DNA from: Synchiropus splendidus
Lineage: Eukaryota; Chordata; Actinopteri; Syngnathiformes; Callionymidae
NCBI RefSeq assembly: GCF_027744825.2
Contig: NC_071343.1
Location: forward strand, 10,866,366-10,930,365
Length of the DNA stretch: 64,000 bases
Direction of reading: 5' to 3'
In this document: piece by piece, positions 49,501 through 61,860 of the stretch
Layout of the letters: each line of letters opens with the position of its first letter
Numbering within the stretch: position 1 is the first letter of the stretch
Notes under the pieces: model-generated
What the model was told of the DNA's origin: nothing
Seen by the model: the letters and a program-made list of their open reading frames with translations, nothing else
Database searches by the model: none
Made by a program: the position numbers and the translations under genes

Positions 49501-52234
49501 GAAAAAGGTGGCTTCTTGCGGCAAATATCCTTATACCATTAAAATGGAATCGCACAAATTTTCGTTTTTTAATCAAATCCCACCCGTGACAAAATAGTAT
49601 TTGATACTAACAGATGTATTGGGCCGATACACCCAGAAAAGAATACAGTGCGGAGAGCTGTTGTTAGTTGTAGCAGAGATGCAGATGATTTTATTCATTT
49701 TTCATGTCTTTTTTTTTTAAATTAACTTTTCAATATTACTTTATTTTACATATAGCTGATTTTAATCTATAGCCCCCCAAATGCTTTGTGGGTTTTTTTT
49801 TAAAAATATATTTCATTTACCTCTGATTCATCTGTCCTTCAATTCCAGATCATGATGAATATTACTGATGTTGTTTTCTTTGTTTTTGCGTAGTTATACT
49901 GTAGTTTATGGTCTACTCTCAGCTAAATATCCTTTGTTGGTACGAAACATGAGGAAAACAAATGTGTCCTTGGCAGCTCTATAGAAATAACAGTAAGAAA
50001 TAAAGCGTAAGAGAATGTGTCATATGCTTATTATTTGGAGAAGAACACGTTGTTCCATGGCCATGTGCCTGTCCACAAGTTCTTCATTATCCTTCGATCC
50101 CAGGCTAAGCTGCCGTTGACACCTGACTGGGCCCAACAATAAGGATTCCCAAAATTCCCGTCTTCTTGCCGTCTAGACTGCTGCTGTAACGGCCCAAAGA
50201 TAACAATGTCGGCGTGGCGTCTGTGTGGAAGGTGTCTGTGACACTCGCTTGAATGGGTGAAAGTACTTACATGCCCGAATAAAAGGAGGGAAAAAAAAAC
50301 TCCCGGGAATCGGAAAACAACAGGACTCTCAACTGTGTTACATGAATCAGTCTGGTTGTATATCAAGTTTCCATGAGGTTTGTGTGAGATGAAACTCTGT
50401 TGAATGTTATGGACGAACAACAATGTAGTGGAAAGTTTCCACTGGTCGACGTGTGACTGTCCCTCTCAAATCATCCTAGGGCTCTTCAAAGCCATCAGCC
50501 TTGGTGGTTATCAGATACTTTTCATCACAATTTGGATTTCAGTTTTGTTGAGCTGTTTATCTTGACAATGCATTCAGGAACAGGACGAGAGATACAGGAA
50601 GTAGAAAACGCACCAGTACTGTTGGAAAAGAGTTGATAGCTTTTGAGGAAAATGACATTTTTCTCTGAAACCTTCATTCTTCTGCACAACCCACCACTTG
50701 ACACTGTTAACTATGAAACTGTTTTTTTTTTTGTTTCTTTGTTTTTATTTGATGATTTAGCATTTTAAAACTTTCTTTCAACTTCTCATGTTTTCATCCA
50801 GAGTTGGAAAATACACACGGAGATGAGCGCGTTCCACAGATATGCATGTATCATTTTTATGAAAATACTTCTGTAATGTGATTTTTTTTTTTTTTTATTC
50901 CCTTCATTTCTGAAATATTATTCAATACTTGTTCATATTTTCATTTATCATGTGTTTGGCACGACAGTCATTCATGAACTGTCCTGATATATCTGCAATG
51001 AAAACAGCCCAAACCCTACATAGCGTTTCTCCTTCTGTTCCTCTCTTTGTCTGTAAGAAGGCCAACTTCAGGGTCAGTTACAAATGGTTACAAAACTTGT
51101 TAGATTTGGGTGCCATTCTGCTCTTGTCCATCCAGAGTAACAGATGTTTCCAAGCGTCTATTTTACATCAGAATGCCTGTGTGTGTGTGTTGTCGGAGGT
51201 TCCAATGCCTCTGCCACCTGCTGTCTGATTGAGCTCATTGCAGTCAGTCTTCTTCTCCTTCTTCTTCTTCGTCTTCATCGCTTTGATGCCACACTTGCAT
51301 GAACTGTCCACATTTTGAATTACATTAACATTGATGCAAGTTAACATGAACGCAACTTCATACTCAGTCTAGTAGAAACTACATGAGAATAAGTTGTTTA
51401 AAATATGAACATCAAATGCTTATTATATTTACCCTTCACATCCCTCCTTATGTCCTGTGCCACAATCTGGAACTTGAGTTACCTGATGTTGCGTGAGATT
51501 CATCTTCTTTGACTGTCCTTGTGGGGACATTGTGAGCTTTCTCATAGCCATAATACTTTCCCCAGCCTCAAATTGAGGCTTAACCTCGTAGTTTTTTGTC
51601 AAGAATGGGTCCCCACAAAGTGTGTGTGCAAGCCCACATGCACACACAAACCCTGACACACACCTCAAAAGAACACACCAGAAGCCACTTTCAAAGTTTC
51701 ATGACCCGTAACACGAGTGTCGTGAAGGTAACGGAGAAGACACCGCTAAATATAGAAGAGACAAAATGAAACCTTTCTCGCGCACGAGATGAAATAATAA
51801 TGACCGCCAGACTATGAATAACACCTCAGTGTGATTCAATGAAAGGTCATTTTTATTACTGAGCAGCCTCTTTAGCTCCAGGATCTTATTGCTTTAGCAC
51901 CTTCGCTAATTCAAGACTTGCAGCGATGCCAACGACCTTGCATGCTTTCGGAAAATTGAGTGACACTACACCTGTTTGAGTCACGATTGTCATTCATTTT
52001 ACATCTTCAGCCTGAGCTACTGCTGTCTGGTTAAGTGTTTCTGGAGACCTTCTGATAGTTTATGCAATTCAATGGTCTTATAAGTCCGACTTATTGGTGA
52101 CCGCGTGGTGGGCAGACCAAAATGTTCTTTATAAAATATGAACCATATGTTTCAGTCATGCTGAATTCCATTGCACCACCGTTGAGGAGGAAACAAGCGT
52201 CCGACTTTGCCCTCCTCCTGGAGCATCACAACAG
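46526..52234. other. Long stretch without recognisable gene
   Basis: It contains ATTT/ATT low complexity at 47858-47907, T runs at 50723 and 50882, and (CTT)n at 51250-51279. Minus frames at 47553-47230 and 47608-47417 were examined for Myb/SANT features and rejected. Nothing else stands out. Confidence 0.5.
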
Positions 52235-52335
52235 GAAGGAAGTCCATTTTACTACATTGAAACACCTATGTATCAACATGGAAGGTTGACTGACACGTAA
52301 GAGTCCACTTACAAACATTACTATATTACGCTACA
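52235..52335. mobile_element. Fold-back MITE family, right-half fragment (copy 3)
   Basis: 'acattgaaacacctatgtat', 'acatggaaggttgactgaca', 'gagtccacttacaaacatta' and 'ctatattacgctacaggagt' follow the right half of copy 2 (34045-34115) in the same order, with about 75-80% agreement. The left half is not visible. Confidence 0.45.
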
Positions 52336-53059
52336 GGAGTCATAAAGGGTCCATCAAAAGCAGTGGCAACCTTTCAGCTTCATATTCTGTAGCTGGCTGT
52401 TTCAACCATCCCACTATAGTGTTCGGATACATCAATAATGATAAGCAGATCACTTTGTGAGCAACTCTTCCTGTACAATGCCAGTACAGCCAGGATGATG
52501 ACGGAGCATCTGTTCCAGATAAACACGCTCCACTGCACTTACATTTTGAAATATAGCGACAATAAAGATGAATCATAAGACCCTTGGCAAACGGCAATTA
52601 TGTTCTGTTTTTAAAGTGAAAAAGAGCGACAACAAACCAATAGCTAATGGTTTTCTCGAAACAATGATGCATGACTGTTCCGCTCCACTGACCAACCAAA
52701 AATTGAAACCAGTTTTCTAGTGAGTTACTGGAACTTTGGGATGTCAACAAGTATAAATAAGGAACTACTGTATGTAAGTAGGAGGATTCTTAACTACGCT
52801 GCGGGGATGAGAAGGACCTCGGTGTGTGTGTCTGACTGAGCACGGTTTTCAAACCCCTTTGCTCTGGGGTCTGAACCCAGGTGTGTGCCATTAATCCCCA
52901 TCTGGACCACATAACCCCAGTTCTTTGGGCACAGCAGGAGGCATGGAATACTAAACCTGAACATGTAGCTCCCAAATTAGCTTTACAATATAACATCCCC
53001 CAGTGCCTTCCAACCCCACTTGTGTGGCTATGAGAGGAGAATTCCTGAAATCCACAGTT

Positions 53060-53240
53060 TTTAATCCATTATTGGTAATATTTTTGACACAATGGCCATG
53101 TTGGAGAAGGACTGCTGGAGGGAGAGGAACATATTTAAGGAGCGGATGGGTGCTGTTAGGGAGGAAGGGCGATAGGTTACGGTGAAGAAGGCCGACTTGC
53201 TGTGGCAACCCCTGATGGGAAATAGCCAAAGAAAAGGAAG
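53060..53240 (+). pseudogene. Worn RTE-type LINE 3' end
   Basis: 'gttacggtgaagaaggccga' followed by 'cttgctgtggcaacccctga' and 'tgggaaatagccaaagaaaa' parallels the 3' UTR of the 36 kb copy ('tccgctgtggccacccctga', 'agagaagccgaaaggaaaag'). Only the last coding residues and the 3' UTR are recognisable. Confidence 0.55.
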
Positions 53241-54470
53241 AGGAATTTTTGTATCACTTACAATCGAAGGAAGATGTTTCCAAAAAGCAGACAGTTTTTC
53301 CTCCACCCTTCCCCTCTCACATCCCCTTCCACGGACGCGCTCCAACTCAAACAAGTCTGTACAGATAGCTTGGCTCTTCCCCTGAAACTGTAGCGAACAA
53401 GCGTGCTGGTCGAACTAATGCCTTGCGGGTTCCTGATGGCAAACTTTTCAGCGCTGGGGTTTTGGACGCGGGCGACTCGAGAGTACATTCCTGGTAATTA
53501 ACAAGGCAAGCGCAGGTTTCCAGAGGAACATGTGGTATCACGGAGTGGGACGTTGCTCGAGTGTAATACGCGTCTGCCCTGTTTATGGCTTAAGACCTGT
53601 GGAAACACTGAGATAGTGGGTGTAGCAGGGGATTCACCAGATGAGACATTGTATACGCACATCTCCAAAGTGGATTAGGAGAGATTGTCATATCGGTAAG
53701 GGTTTATGAAAGATTCAGAGCAGAGAAAACAAAAAGAACGTCACTTTGAGTTCCTTCATTTCAAGAGACAACGCTATAAGATCTAGTTTTTGTATCCTTT
53801 AGAAGTATTTAATTCCTGTCATGTGTAGTTTTCTTACTCTCATGACATTCTGATGATATTTGAGCGAGAGTCATCATCATGCTCGGCCCTGCCAGGAATT
53901 ATTGGCTCTTTCAGGTTGTGCCAAATATTCCAGTGCTGATGACAGAATGGCCTGACTTTAGCAAATCCGAGGACGAACAATCATGTTGCATTTTGGTATT
54001 TGTTTCGTTCACTTTTCAAAAAGTGAATCTTCATCGTCATCTGTACCGTAAGTTTGAATCGACAGGACAAATGTGGGGTTCCCATGGCCGATATGGCTGC
54101 ACCAAGTTTGTGTTGTATCCTCATGTTTATTGAGGATAGTCAGTGGCGGGTTTACGTTCGGGCAATCACTATACAACCGCAAAGTCACATGATTTGATGC
54201 TTAACTGAGCATTAAAGATATGATACCACACCACAGTTTTGACTAGACCGAGATTGGGATTCTTCATGTCTCACGAAATAGCACAACACTTGCGCTGTCG
54301 CTCAGAAATGGCAAGTTTAATCTATTCAAAAGGGTGGGAGTCGCCGGCGAGGTAGGTTCAGCCACCACTGAGGATACTTATGAATCATAATTTCAGTAGA
54401 TGGAATGTTATAATTTTCTTCTACCATCAAAGCAAAAACTCCAAAAGCTATACAAGTAAAATCCGACTTA
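53241..54470. other. Spacer without recognisable gene
   Basis: Overlapping short frames on both strands at 53260-53540 have no domain features. Confidence 0.5.
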
Positions 54471-54474
54471 AAAA

Positions 54475-54770
54475 CCTGCTCGACTTAGATCCATCTATAC
54501 TTACGACCACGTCGTTTTTTTTTCTGTGTGGCACCGCAGCACGTAGCAGCCTGGCAACACGTACGACAATTGTGGCATCTAGTTGACAACGCATACGACA
54601 GTTACGGCAGCACAGTGTCCCAGCATGTCACTCTCACACAGCCATCTACCACTACAGTAGCACCTATAACCCTCGCGTCGGCTATTTTGAATGGCATTCC
54701 ACTTACGTCCAAGACTTACGGGCGGTTGGTTGGAAGCGAAATCGAATGTTACTTGTATCAGAAATTAAAG
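54475..54770. mobile_element. Possible pogo-type MITE
   Basis: The left part 'aaatccgacttaaaaacctg' and 'tatacttacgaccacgtcg', and the right part 'cgtccaagacttacgggcgg', resemble the 'ACTTACGACC' style ends of short Tigger/pogo derivatives. CAGCACGTAG/AACACGTACGAC motifs recur inside. Terminal inverted repeats are not clean, so the borders are approximate. Confidence 0.3.
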
Positions 54771-54997
54771 TATTGACAGCCCTAAATAGAAATATAAAGA
54801 AAACCATTGAAGCTACTAATTCAAGTGGAGACAAGCAAAGCCAAAATGGGCTGGGGCCAATCCCAGCTATATGGGGCAAGACAGTTTGGAGTCCTAGCTA
54901 GGCTACATGCTTCTTGACTGTGGTAGGAAGCTCGGCTGCCTGAAGGACACCAATGCAAGCATGGGGGGTACAGAAAGGACACAGGCCTGCTCCAAAC

Positions 54998-55215
54998 CAG
55001 GGGTGGGCAATGTGGTCGCCAGAGGGCCGCGGTGGTGCAGGTTTTTGTTTCATCTGATCAAGCACACACAGTTTAGCCAGTTAGATGTGTGACTAAACAC
55101 CTGAGACAACTGTCTGGTGAAAAGGTGTCCTCAGTCCGGACTCACCATTGTTTCCCAGGCTGCAGCACTAACCCTTATTTCATCATGCTGATCAGAACCT
55201 TTTTGATCTATAAAA
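54998..55215. mobile_element. Truncated hAT-type MITE (CAGGGGTGGGCAATG end)
   Basis: CAGGGGTGGGCAATG, 'agagggccgcggtggtgcag', 'gtttttgtttcatctgatca', and later 'gtctggtgaaaaggtgtcct' match, in order, a hAT miniature family common in vertebrates. The right terminal inverted repeat is not found, so the copy is truncated. Confidence 0.65.
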
Positions 55216-55474
55216 GTTGTCTCTGAAATATCTACACATGATGCATAACTTTCGTTTGTTTAACATTTATGTTACTGTGGAAGTTATATTGATCAACATT
55301 TCTCACCAATTTTAGCAACGATGCAAACCTTTTTGAGTCCAACCCCGTCTTGATGCCACACCTCTACATTTTCACAGCATCATGGCAGAGAGACTGACAG
55401 ATGGAGGAGTAGGGGGTGACAAGTGGCACCCACTTTAACAGACATATCAGTCATTACATATGGGTCAATAAAAA

Positions 55475-55655
55475 CAGCGATGGGCGAAACAGTGTCATGA
55501 TTTTCAGAGCCTGCTAGATGGCACTTCCTGTGCTCAAATCTTTGGCATCAAACAGCTATGTCAGTGAAACCTCACCTCATTTTTAAACCAAGAGCGCCAC
55601 CGACTGAGCCTTAAAAAAGGATCACAAAGCTTTATGATGCCTCACCAGCCCATCA
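55475..55655. mobile_element. Palindromic MITE copy G (GCTTCATGAA family)
   Basis: 'gcgaaacagtgtcatgattt', 'gcctgctagatggcacttcc', the loop 'gtcagtgaaacctcacctca', then 'agagcgccaccgactgagcc' and 'gatgcctcaccagcccatca' follow the family order. The first arm has lost its outermost bases. Confidence 0.65.
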
Positions 55656-56416
55656 CTGTTTGAAATGACTGGAATATAATACGAAGAGCTTCAATTCAAA
55701 TACCTGAGATCGAACCCAGTTGTTTCAATAAAAGCTCCCCAAAAGGGTAGGAAAAAGACATAATCCTCAGGGACTTCATTTCAGTTGACTTCATTCTTGC
55801 TTTGCCTACAAGTGCTTCGGTTGGGTTGGTCAATCCCTTCCACCCTGTCCACTCCTCCACCCACTCCAATGCAATATGATAGGTTCAGGCGTAGTCGCAT
55901 AAAACTCGAGCCGAGTTCGGCATCTTCGTCATGATGTGATTCCAAGGTGAAATTTTGGTGAAGGAAATTTGCATGTCCTGGGAAAGTCATCTGAATCTGA
56001 CAGTAAAAATGTGAGACGTCTTTTTTGCGACATGAACAAGCAGAATCTGATTTTAATACTGTAGAATATAACACATGCTGTCTACAAATCAGTCAAAAAC
56101 TGCTGATGAGCACTTTAGAGAGGATAATGTTCCCGACCCCAGATGAAACATCTCTTCACAGAGTGTACGTACAGGATACGACTGACTTTTTTTTCTTGGA
56201 CTGAACAGCATTTTATGGGAAAAACCGTGATGAGGTTTTGATTGGAATATCATCTGTGGCTGCAGCGGTTTGGCGCTCAGATGGATTTTGGTTTTGGGGG
56301 GGAATTTATTAAGACCAACAAAATGCACTGAACTCTGCTGAATAGTTATCTTCTTTCATATGTGGGAATTCCCTCTCCCTCCTGCTGACACAGCTCCTTC
56401 ATCATTTGCGCCGCAG
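55656..56416. other. Spacer without recognisable gene
   Basis: Minus-strand open frames at 56074-55781 and 56328-56089 lack known features. Confidence 0.5.
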
Positions 56417-56471
56417 TGAAACCCAGCGCCCGGCAGGCCTCGCGTGTTCACTGGAACTCATCGGAGGCAGG
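56417..56471 (+). CDS. Weak candidate exon, 55 bp, in a GC-rich patch
   Basis: The acceptor 'ctccttcatcatttgcgccgcag' (AG at 56415-56416) and the end GGCAGG|GTAAAT bracket 55 GC-rich bases. Two frames stay open (one beginning ETQRPAGLACSLELIGGR, the other KPSARQASRVHWNSSEAG), so the reading frame cannot be chosen. It stands out from its AT-rich surroundings. It may equally be a conserved non-coding patch. Confidence 0.15.
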
Positions 56472-56747
56472 GTAAATCAAACGCGCCCTCCCTCTGCCTG
56501 ACTCTATTTGGGGGGTAAATCTGTGTCCACTTACACTTGCTTGTATTCTTAAAAGCCATAAATTGTCTCTGACTTCACAACAGTTTTAAAACCATTATAA
56601 TAAGCTAATAACTTTGCAAATATCACCATGAGGTAGTTGAGAATCGTGCAACAGAAGCCTGTGACAAATCGACTACTCTTTTGAGGACTTGAGGCAATGC
56701 TTTAAAGGGCACCACGATATATAAGATATCGACCGCGGTGGTAAGCT

Positions 56748-57112
56748 TGAAAGCCCATTTATGCTTAACGTTACTGTACGTACCGCATTCCACAAAACTT
56801 ACGAATACAGTGCAGTACCACTAGAAACCGTGGGGGCAGTGTTGCTGTTACTACCCGATACGTAGCTCTACTAAGACACGAAAAAGACAAAACAGTGGCG
56901 GAAATTCTCCGTCCTCCAGTCGCCTCCTACAAGGTACGAGATACGTTATCAATACTTTTTCCACAGTCTCCATGTTGTATTTGGATGTTTGTCATTGTCA
57001 TAAACTTCTGACTGCGGCCTGCCCCTCCTTGTGGATATATTGGTGAACAGCAATAACGTAAAGAACACATTGATGGGTACATACGTAAAAGGAGCATAAA
57101 TGGACCTTAAAC
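56748..57112. mobile_element. Palindromic MITE, PIF/Harbinger-like
   Basis: The left end 'aagcccatttatgcttaacg' then 'tactgtacgtacc' is mirrored by the right end, reverse complemented 'aaggtccatttatgctcctt' then 'ttacgtatgtaccc'. The interior contains 'ctagaaaccgtgggggcagtg' in two pieces and 'cctgcccctccttgtgg', typical of fish MITEs with CCATTTATGC ends that are usually placed in PIF/Harbinger. No coding sequence. The superfamily is from memory and less certain than the inverted repeat itself. Confidence 0.6.
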
Positions 57113-60100
57113 ACCACCATATCTAATGGTGCCAGAGTGAAAGAACCATAAGAAATTTAGTTCTCAGAATATGTCTGCACAATGCAGTATCCCTATGTGG
57201 TCAAGCAACTCTCAGCACTCTGGTTTCCTCCAGAACACATTGAGGAGTTCATTGATCACTTTCTTTATACTTTTTTTCTTTATACTATACTAACACCATA
57301 AAGAATCAGATGTGTTTTAGCTCCAACTATGCATGATCATGACCTTTGGCAAATATACATTACCGCATTTCTGGCAGTGTTGTAGCTTATCATGAAAAGT
57401 CATGAGCTTTAAAAAAAAAGTTGCAACTTCTTCACTTCACTGTTGTGAGAGTGAGTTCCGTAAAGCAACTGGTACCTGCTGTCTTCTTGCACTTATAGTC
57501 ATGCTGCAATGACACAAACTTGGAAATACACAATTAGAATGAATGTACAGCAATAATATTGGGATTTTAAAAATGGTGATTGAGTAACTTAGCGGAGGTA
57601 CGCACTTTCTGAATGCTTTTGTGGTGAAGAATTTGTCCAAACAAACTCTAAACTTAAAGTGAGATCTGTTTTTGCGCTCACAATGCAGTCAGCATTTTCT
57701 GTGCGTAGTAATGTCATTTCCTTTTATAATGCCATCCCATAATGATTTTTTGGGGCACCACATTCAACCCAAAAATCCAACCACGACCTTGCTTGTCCGT
57801 TTTATCACCTCACTTGGTGTTTAAATATTTGTTTCGCTGCGATCTAATTCGGGGTAACGTGCTCCTGCGCTGCGGTGTTTCAGATTCCACCAGATTCTTC
57901 CATCAGGATTTCGAAAACCAGTTCCATCTCGTAATGTTGTTTGACATTCTCTATTTACTGCAGACTAAACTTAACCGTAGAAAATGCAGCTTTTAAGTCC
58001 AAGCACTTTTAAATATCAAAACAGTCTGGTCGCAAGAAGATGGTTTGATGTTGCCAAGCGTTCCACTGCTGTGCAGAACGAAAGAAATATGTATTTGGTT
58101 CTATAACTGAGGTTTGAAAGACATCCCAGATGATTGAGATTCTCTGGGAGAGATCATGAGTGTTGGAGTGTGGCAAATCAAACACACTAGTCAGGTCAGT
58201 GTGAATGTCCAGATTTGCATGGAGAGCTAGCAACAAGGAGCATTGCATTGTCGCCGGGAGCCAGATCCGAATATTGCATTGTTTGTCACCATTCAGAAGT
58301 CGATTGCGACTTGACTCTTTCAACCCGGTACATGGTCTAAAGAGACTATTGTATACAAAACTAAATTAGCACATAAAGCAACCACCTGATCGCAAAAAAA
58401 ACATCTATTTATTAAATGCAGAAATAAATAACTACAACATAAGTAAATTGCCCAATTTTTCTTACCTATTTTTATGACCATATTTTAATTTTAAAATGTA
58501 TTTATTCATCAGAATCAGCATCAGAATCAACTTTCTATTTATCATTTTTGAATTATTGTGATGACATTATTCATTTCTGTGTCACTTAGGCAGAGTAAAC
58601 ATGTAAATTAAGCGAGCATAAGAATTCCTTAAATAAAGTTGGTAGCAATGACAAAAAGTGCTGCCATGTGATCAATAAATACATCAATAAATAAGATGAA
58701 AAATGGTCACAAAAAAGATTAATCTTTACTTTTAAGAAAAATGTGACAGTAGGCAATGAAATTTTAAAAAATGGGGTTTTTTTTTCTAACTTTTATAAAT
58801 TTATACCTGTGGACACAAAGAGTGGCATGCAAAACATGTTTTTGTTTTATTTATTTATGTTTTTTGTTTTTTTAATTTTATTGAATTATTTATGGTAATG
58901 CTGTCATGTTTGGCGTGAAGGAAATGATTGTACACGTATGGTTTGACTCCAAGGGAAATTGCCCTCTTGGCTTGGTGTTTGTGAAAAATACACAGGCTTT
59001 TCACTACTTCACAATAGCTGTATGAAAGAAGCTGTTATCAGATCCGTGCTCAAGGTGGGATTATAGTGGTCGCTTTGAGTGGTTGTGTTGCAAAATAAAT
59101 GAATAAAATAACATAAAAAATAGTCTGTGTGAGTGATGTGTTTTAATAAAACTGTCAATAGAAACATGAACATGTGTTGACAGACATAACTGCTGGTTAC
59201 CGGGAGCTCGGGGAGGGAAATCTGGGGATTAGGAAGAGCACACATTAGGAACAGCACAGGACAGTCAGCAGGGTGTGTGATCAGAAACACATCAGCCAAG
59301 TCATCTGCCGTTTCCTCCGCCGAGAACTGAAGGGAGTGCTCTCTTGTCTTTCACACTATTGGACGCACTGCGCTCAGCGGGTGTTCTGCAGCACAGCTGG
59401 AGGAGGCCGAAGGTCCTGTTGGGGAGAGAACTAAGTGTTCCTGTGTTACTGCATTCTGGCTGGACAATGAAGCGTCCACTTTCCGCTAGAGCTGACACAG
59501 CGATACTAAAAACCACCTGCGGTATCTTTTACCTTTTTTTTTTTCTTTGAGTGCGGAGAGAATTATTTAGCATGACATGGTGGTCGAGATGGGAACAAAG
59601 TGAAAGGGCGCACCCAGTCGGGGATTCCGGACATGCCAGTATAGTTCACCTTCGGAAAAATCCTGGAAGTCATTTGTCAAAACTGACAATTTAGGAGTCG
59701 TAGTCTGGCATTATGAGAGCAATAACCCCATCAGAGGAACTCCCAATGACATGAACTGTTTCTCAAAACTAGAGCAACTCCGGAAGAAAATCCTGGTGGG
59801 AAATAAATGCTCTTTCCACTCAAAAGTCCCATTTGGCAGCAGAAGATGCTTCACATTAAATGCATGATAAATTGCTGTTATATTGTGATACATTCAAGAC
59901 CACTGAAATACAGATTGATCAATACATCAGCCAAAACAAGAAAATGTGGTCAATGCGGTGCTACTTTTATGACATAAAAATCTGTCTACATCCAAATATA
60001 CTAATACTACAGTACTGCAGTGACTTGGGGGAACGACATAATAATAAAAGAAAATGACTGAATAAATTCAGCAATAAAGTAATGTAACTAATCTCATAAA

Positions 60101-60990
60101 TACACACAGACAAAAGCATATTTATTGATATATTAATTCAGCATGTTATATACACTAGAGATTGTCATTGTGCATTTTAATTTGAAAAATCTCACCAGTG
60201 TTATTGAGGTGCTTCTGGTGTTGACCCGTCTATTTTTGGCGATGATCATGCTTCCTGCACAAGGACATTGTATGCACATATTCACCTGCAGTGGATGTAA
60301 AACAGATCTAAACGGAGGACTACATGAATAGTTTTACCACTGCTGTATTTGGCAGGCAACTAAAGGGTCATGGCAGATGTTTAATTTTTTCCCAGCGCTC
60401 ACACATTCTCACAGACAGACTGCACACTTGTTTGGATGACACATCCCCAGTCCCACGCCAATATCAATTTCCATCGAAGATCTGTGGGGAATAGCGTCCC
60501 GCCATCTTGAGAAGATGAGTCAAGTGTATTTTGGAGGGGAATCCGAGGAAAGGCTCAAGCTTTATCCACAACAGTAGACATCACACAGCCCTGGTGTCAT
60601 GTTTGCTGAGAAGTTTCCCAAGGTCTTTTAAACTTGCCAAAAGTCAAGGGTTTTGTTTGTTTGTTTTGTTTATCATATACTTGACTACTGAACACTGATT
60701 CCTTTACAAGACGATGACTTGTGCTCAATATTTAACACAAGTTCAAGTGTCACCTTAACGTATGGTGATGTGTAAAAGACCAAAGTTGAGAGTAATTTAC
60801 ATTTTAAAATACAGTATGTTACCTGTTGTTTAACAACAAAGGACCATGGGATTGATGACGCACCACACTGTAACCTGTGCCACTCAGGGATGGAGCAACG
60901 TTTTTTACTGTGGCTAACTATTGAAAGGTAAAGAAGTGCGTGTTCAGTCGTGAGGGAGAGGATTTGCCTTTCCTAAAACCGCACTACACC
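57113..60990. other. Long stretch without recognisable gene
   Basis: AT-rich. 'catcagaatcagcatcagaatc' at 58507 and 'tccaagggaaattg' at 58948 look like two separated pieces of a LINE 3' end like the one at 7266. No supported coding block. Confidence 0.45.
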
Positions 60991-60999
60991 GTTGCTGTT

Positions 61000-61640
61000 A
61001 GAAAGGTTCCAGTGTGAGGTTTTACCCTTTTGTTCAGTATGGGTGAGTGCTGTTCCTTTAAAAGTTTTGGTTGGGAGGAGCGTCGCGCAATCTACTGACG
61101 TTGTGATCGCGGAACTCATTCTTTTGCTGGAAGTTGTTGGGTAGAGTGGATGTGTCATGGTGCGTTCTTGACTAACGTACGTTTCATTCAGGATATTCCT
61201 ACAAGTATTCGCTGCGCATTTGTGTTATTTGCTGTTTCAGTGCTAAGAGTGGGGCCGGCGGTTCGTACGTGGAGCGTTGTGTTGCGCTGTCTCCAACGTG
61301 GTATGGGCCCAGTTATCTACCTCGCGGTGTAGACGGACTCGCTGTAGCGGATCCTTTGATCTTAAATTGGGTTCATTTCAGTCTATTTTTCCCCACGTTT
61401 GGGATGTTTGCATTATTTAATTGTGGATATGTTTACCGTTTATTAATAGTTTGTTGGTTGAATTGTAGTCTTAATATTGATGTTAAGACTCATTCTTTGT
61501 AGATATTGTGTATTTATGTATATTCATTGTTGATGGTTCTTCTGTTGCACACACCTAATTGCATCCACACCCACATCCTTCTAAAGATCAGTGTTAATAC
61601 TTTTTACTGCGCCTCCAGTAAAGGATTTGAACCGGACCTC
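61000..61640 (+). mobile_element. Possible solo LTR or promoter-like relic
   Basis: A GC-richer, CpG-containing 300-base stretch ('gaggagcgtcgcgcaatcta', 'ggggccggcggttcgtacgt', 'ctacctcgcggtgtagacgg') preceded by CCTTTAAAAG passes into a T-rich, AT-rich tail. This two-part layout is common in fish LTRs. TG..CA borders, a duplication or a primer-binding site could not be defined, so the call is tentative. Confidence 0.2.
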
Positions 61641-61798
61641 CATCTCCATTCATTGTGTTCTGACCGACACCCCAGAGCGACCAGAGCTTCCTACAGCAGA
61701 ACCAGCACCTCTACAGTCCCCTGCAGAGTTTCTTCACAATAGTTGCACACGAGTTTGGCCACTGCAAACGTCTAATACGAGATACAGTAGGAGCAGTT

Positions 61799-61860
61799 CA
61801 GCACAGGTCCAGCACAGTTCCAGCACAGTTCCAGCCAACTTCCAGCACAGTTCCAGCTGC
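61799..61860. repeat. 11-bp minisatellite, about 5.6 units
   Basis: The unit CAGCACAGTTC repeats in register: CAGCACAGGTC, CAGCACAGTTC twice, CAGCCAACTTC, CAGCACAGTTC, then a partial CAGCTGC. Confidence 0.9.

Noticed and set aside
51250..51279. (CTT)n as an antisense RTE GAAGAAG tail
   Set aside because: No LINE 3' UTR or coding sequence is adjacent, so it is treated as a simple repeat.
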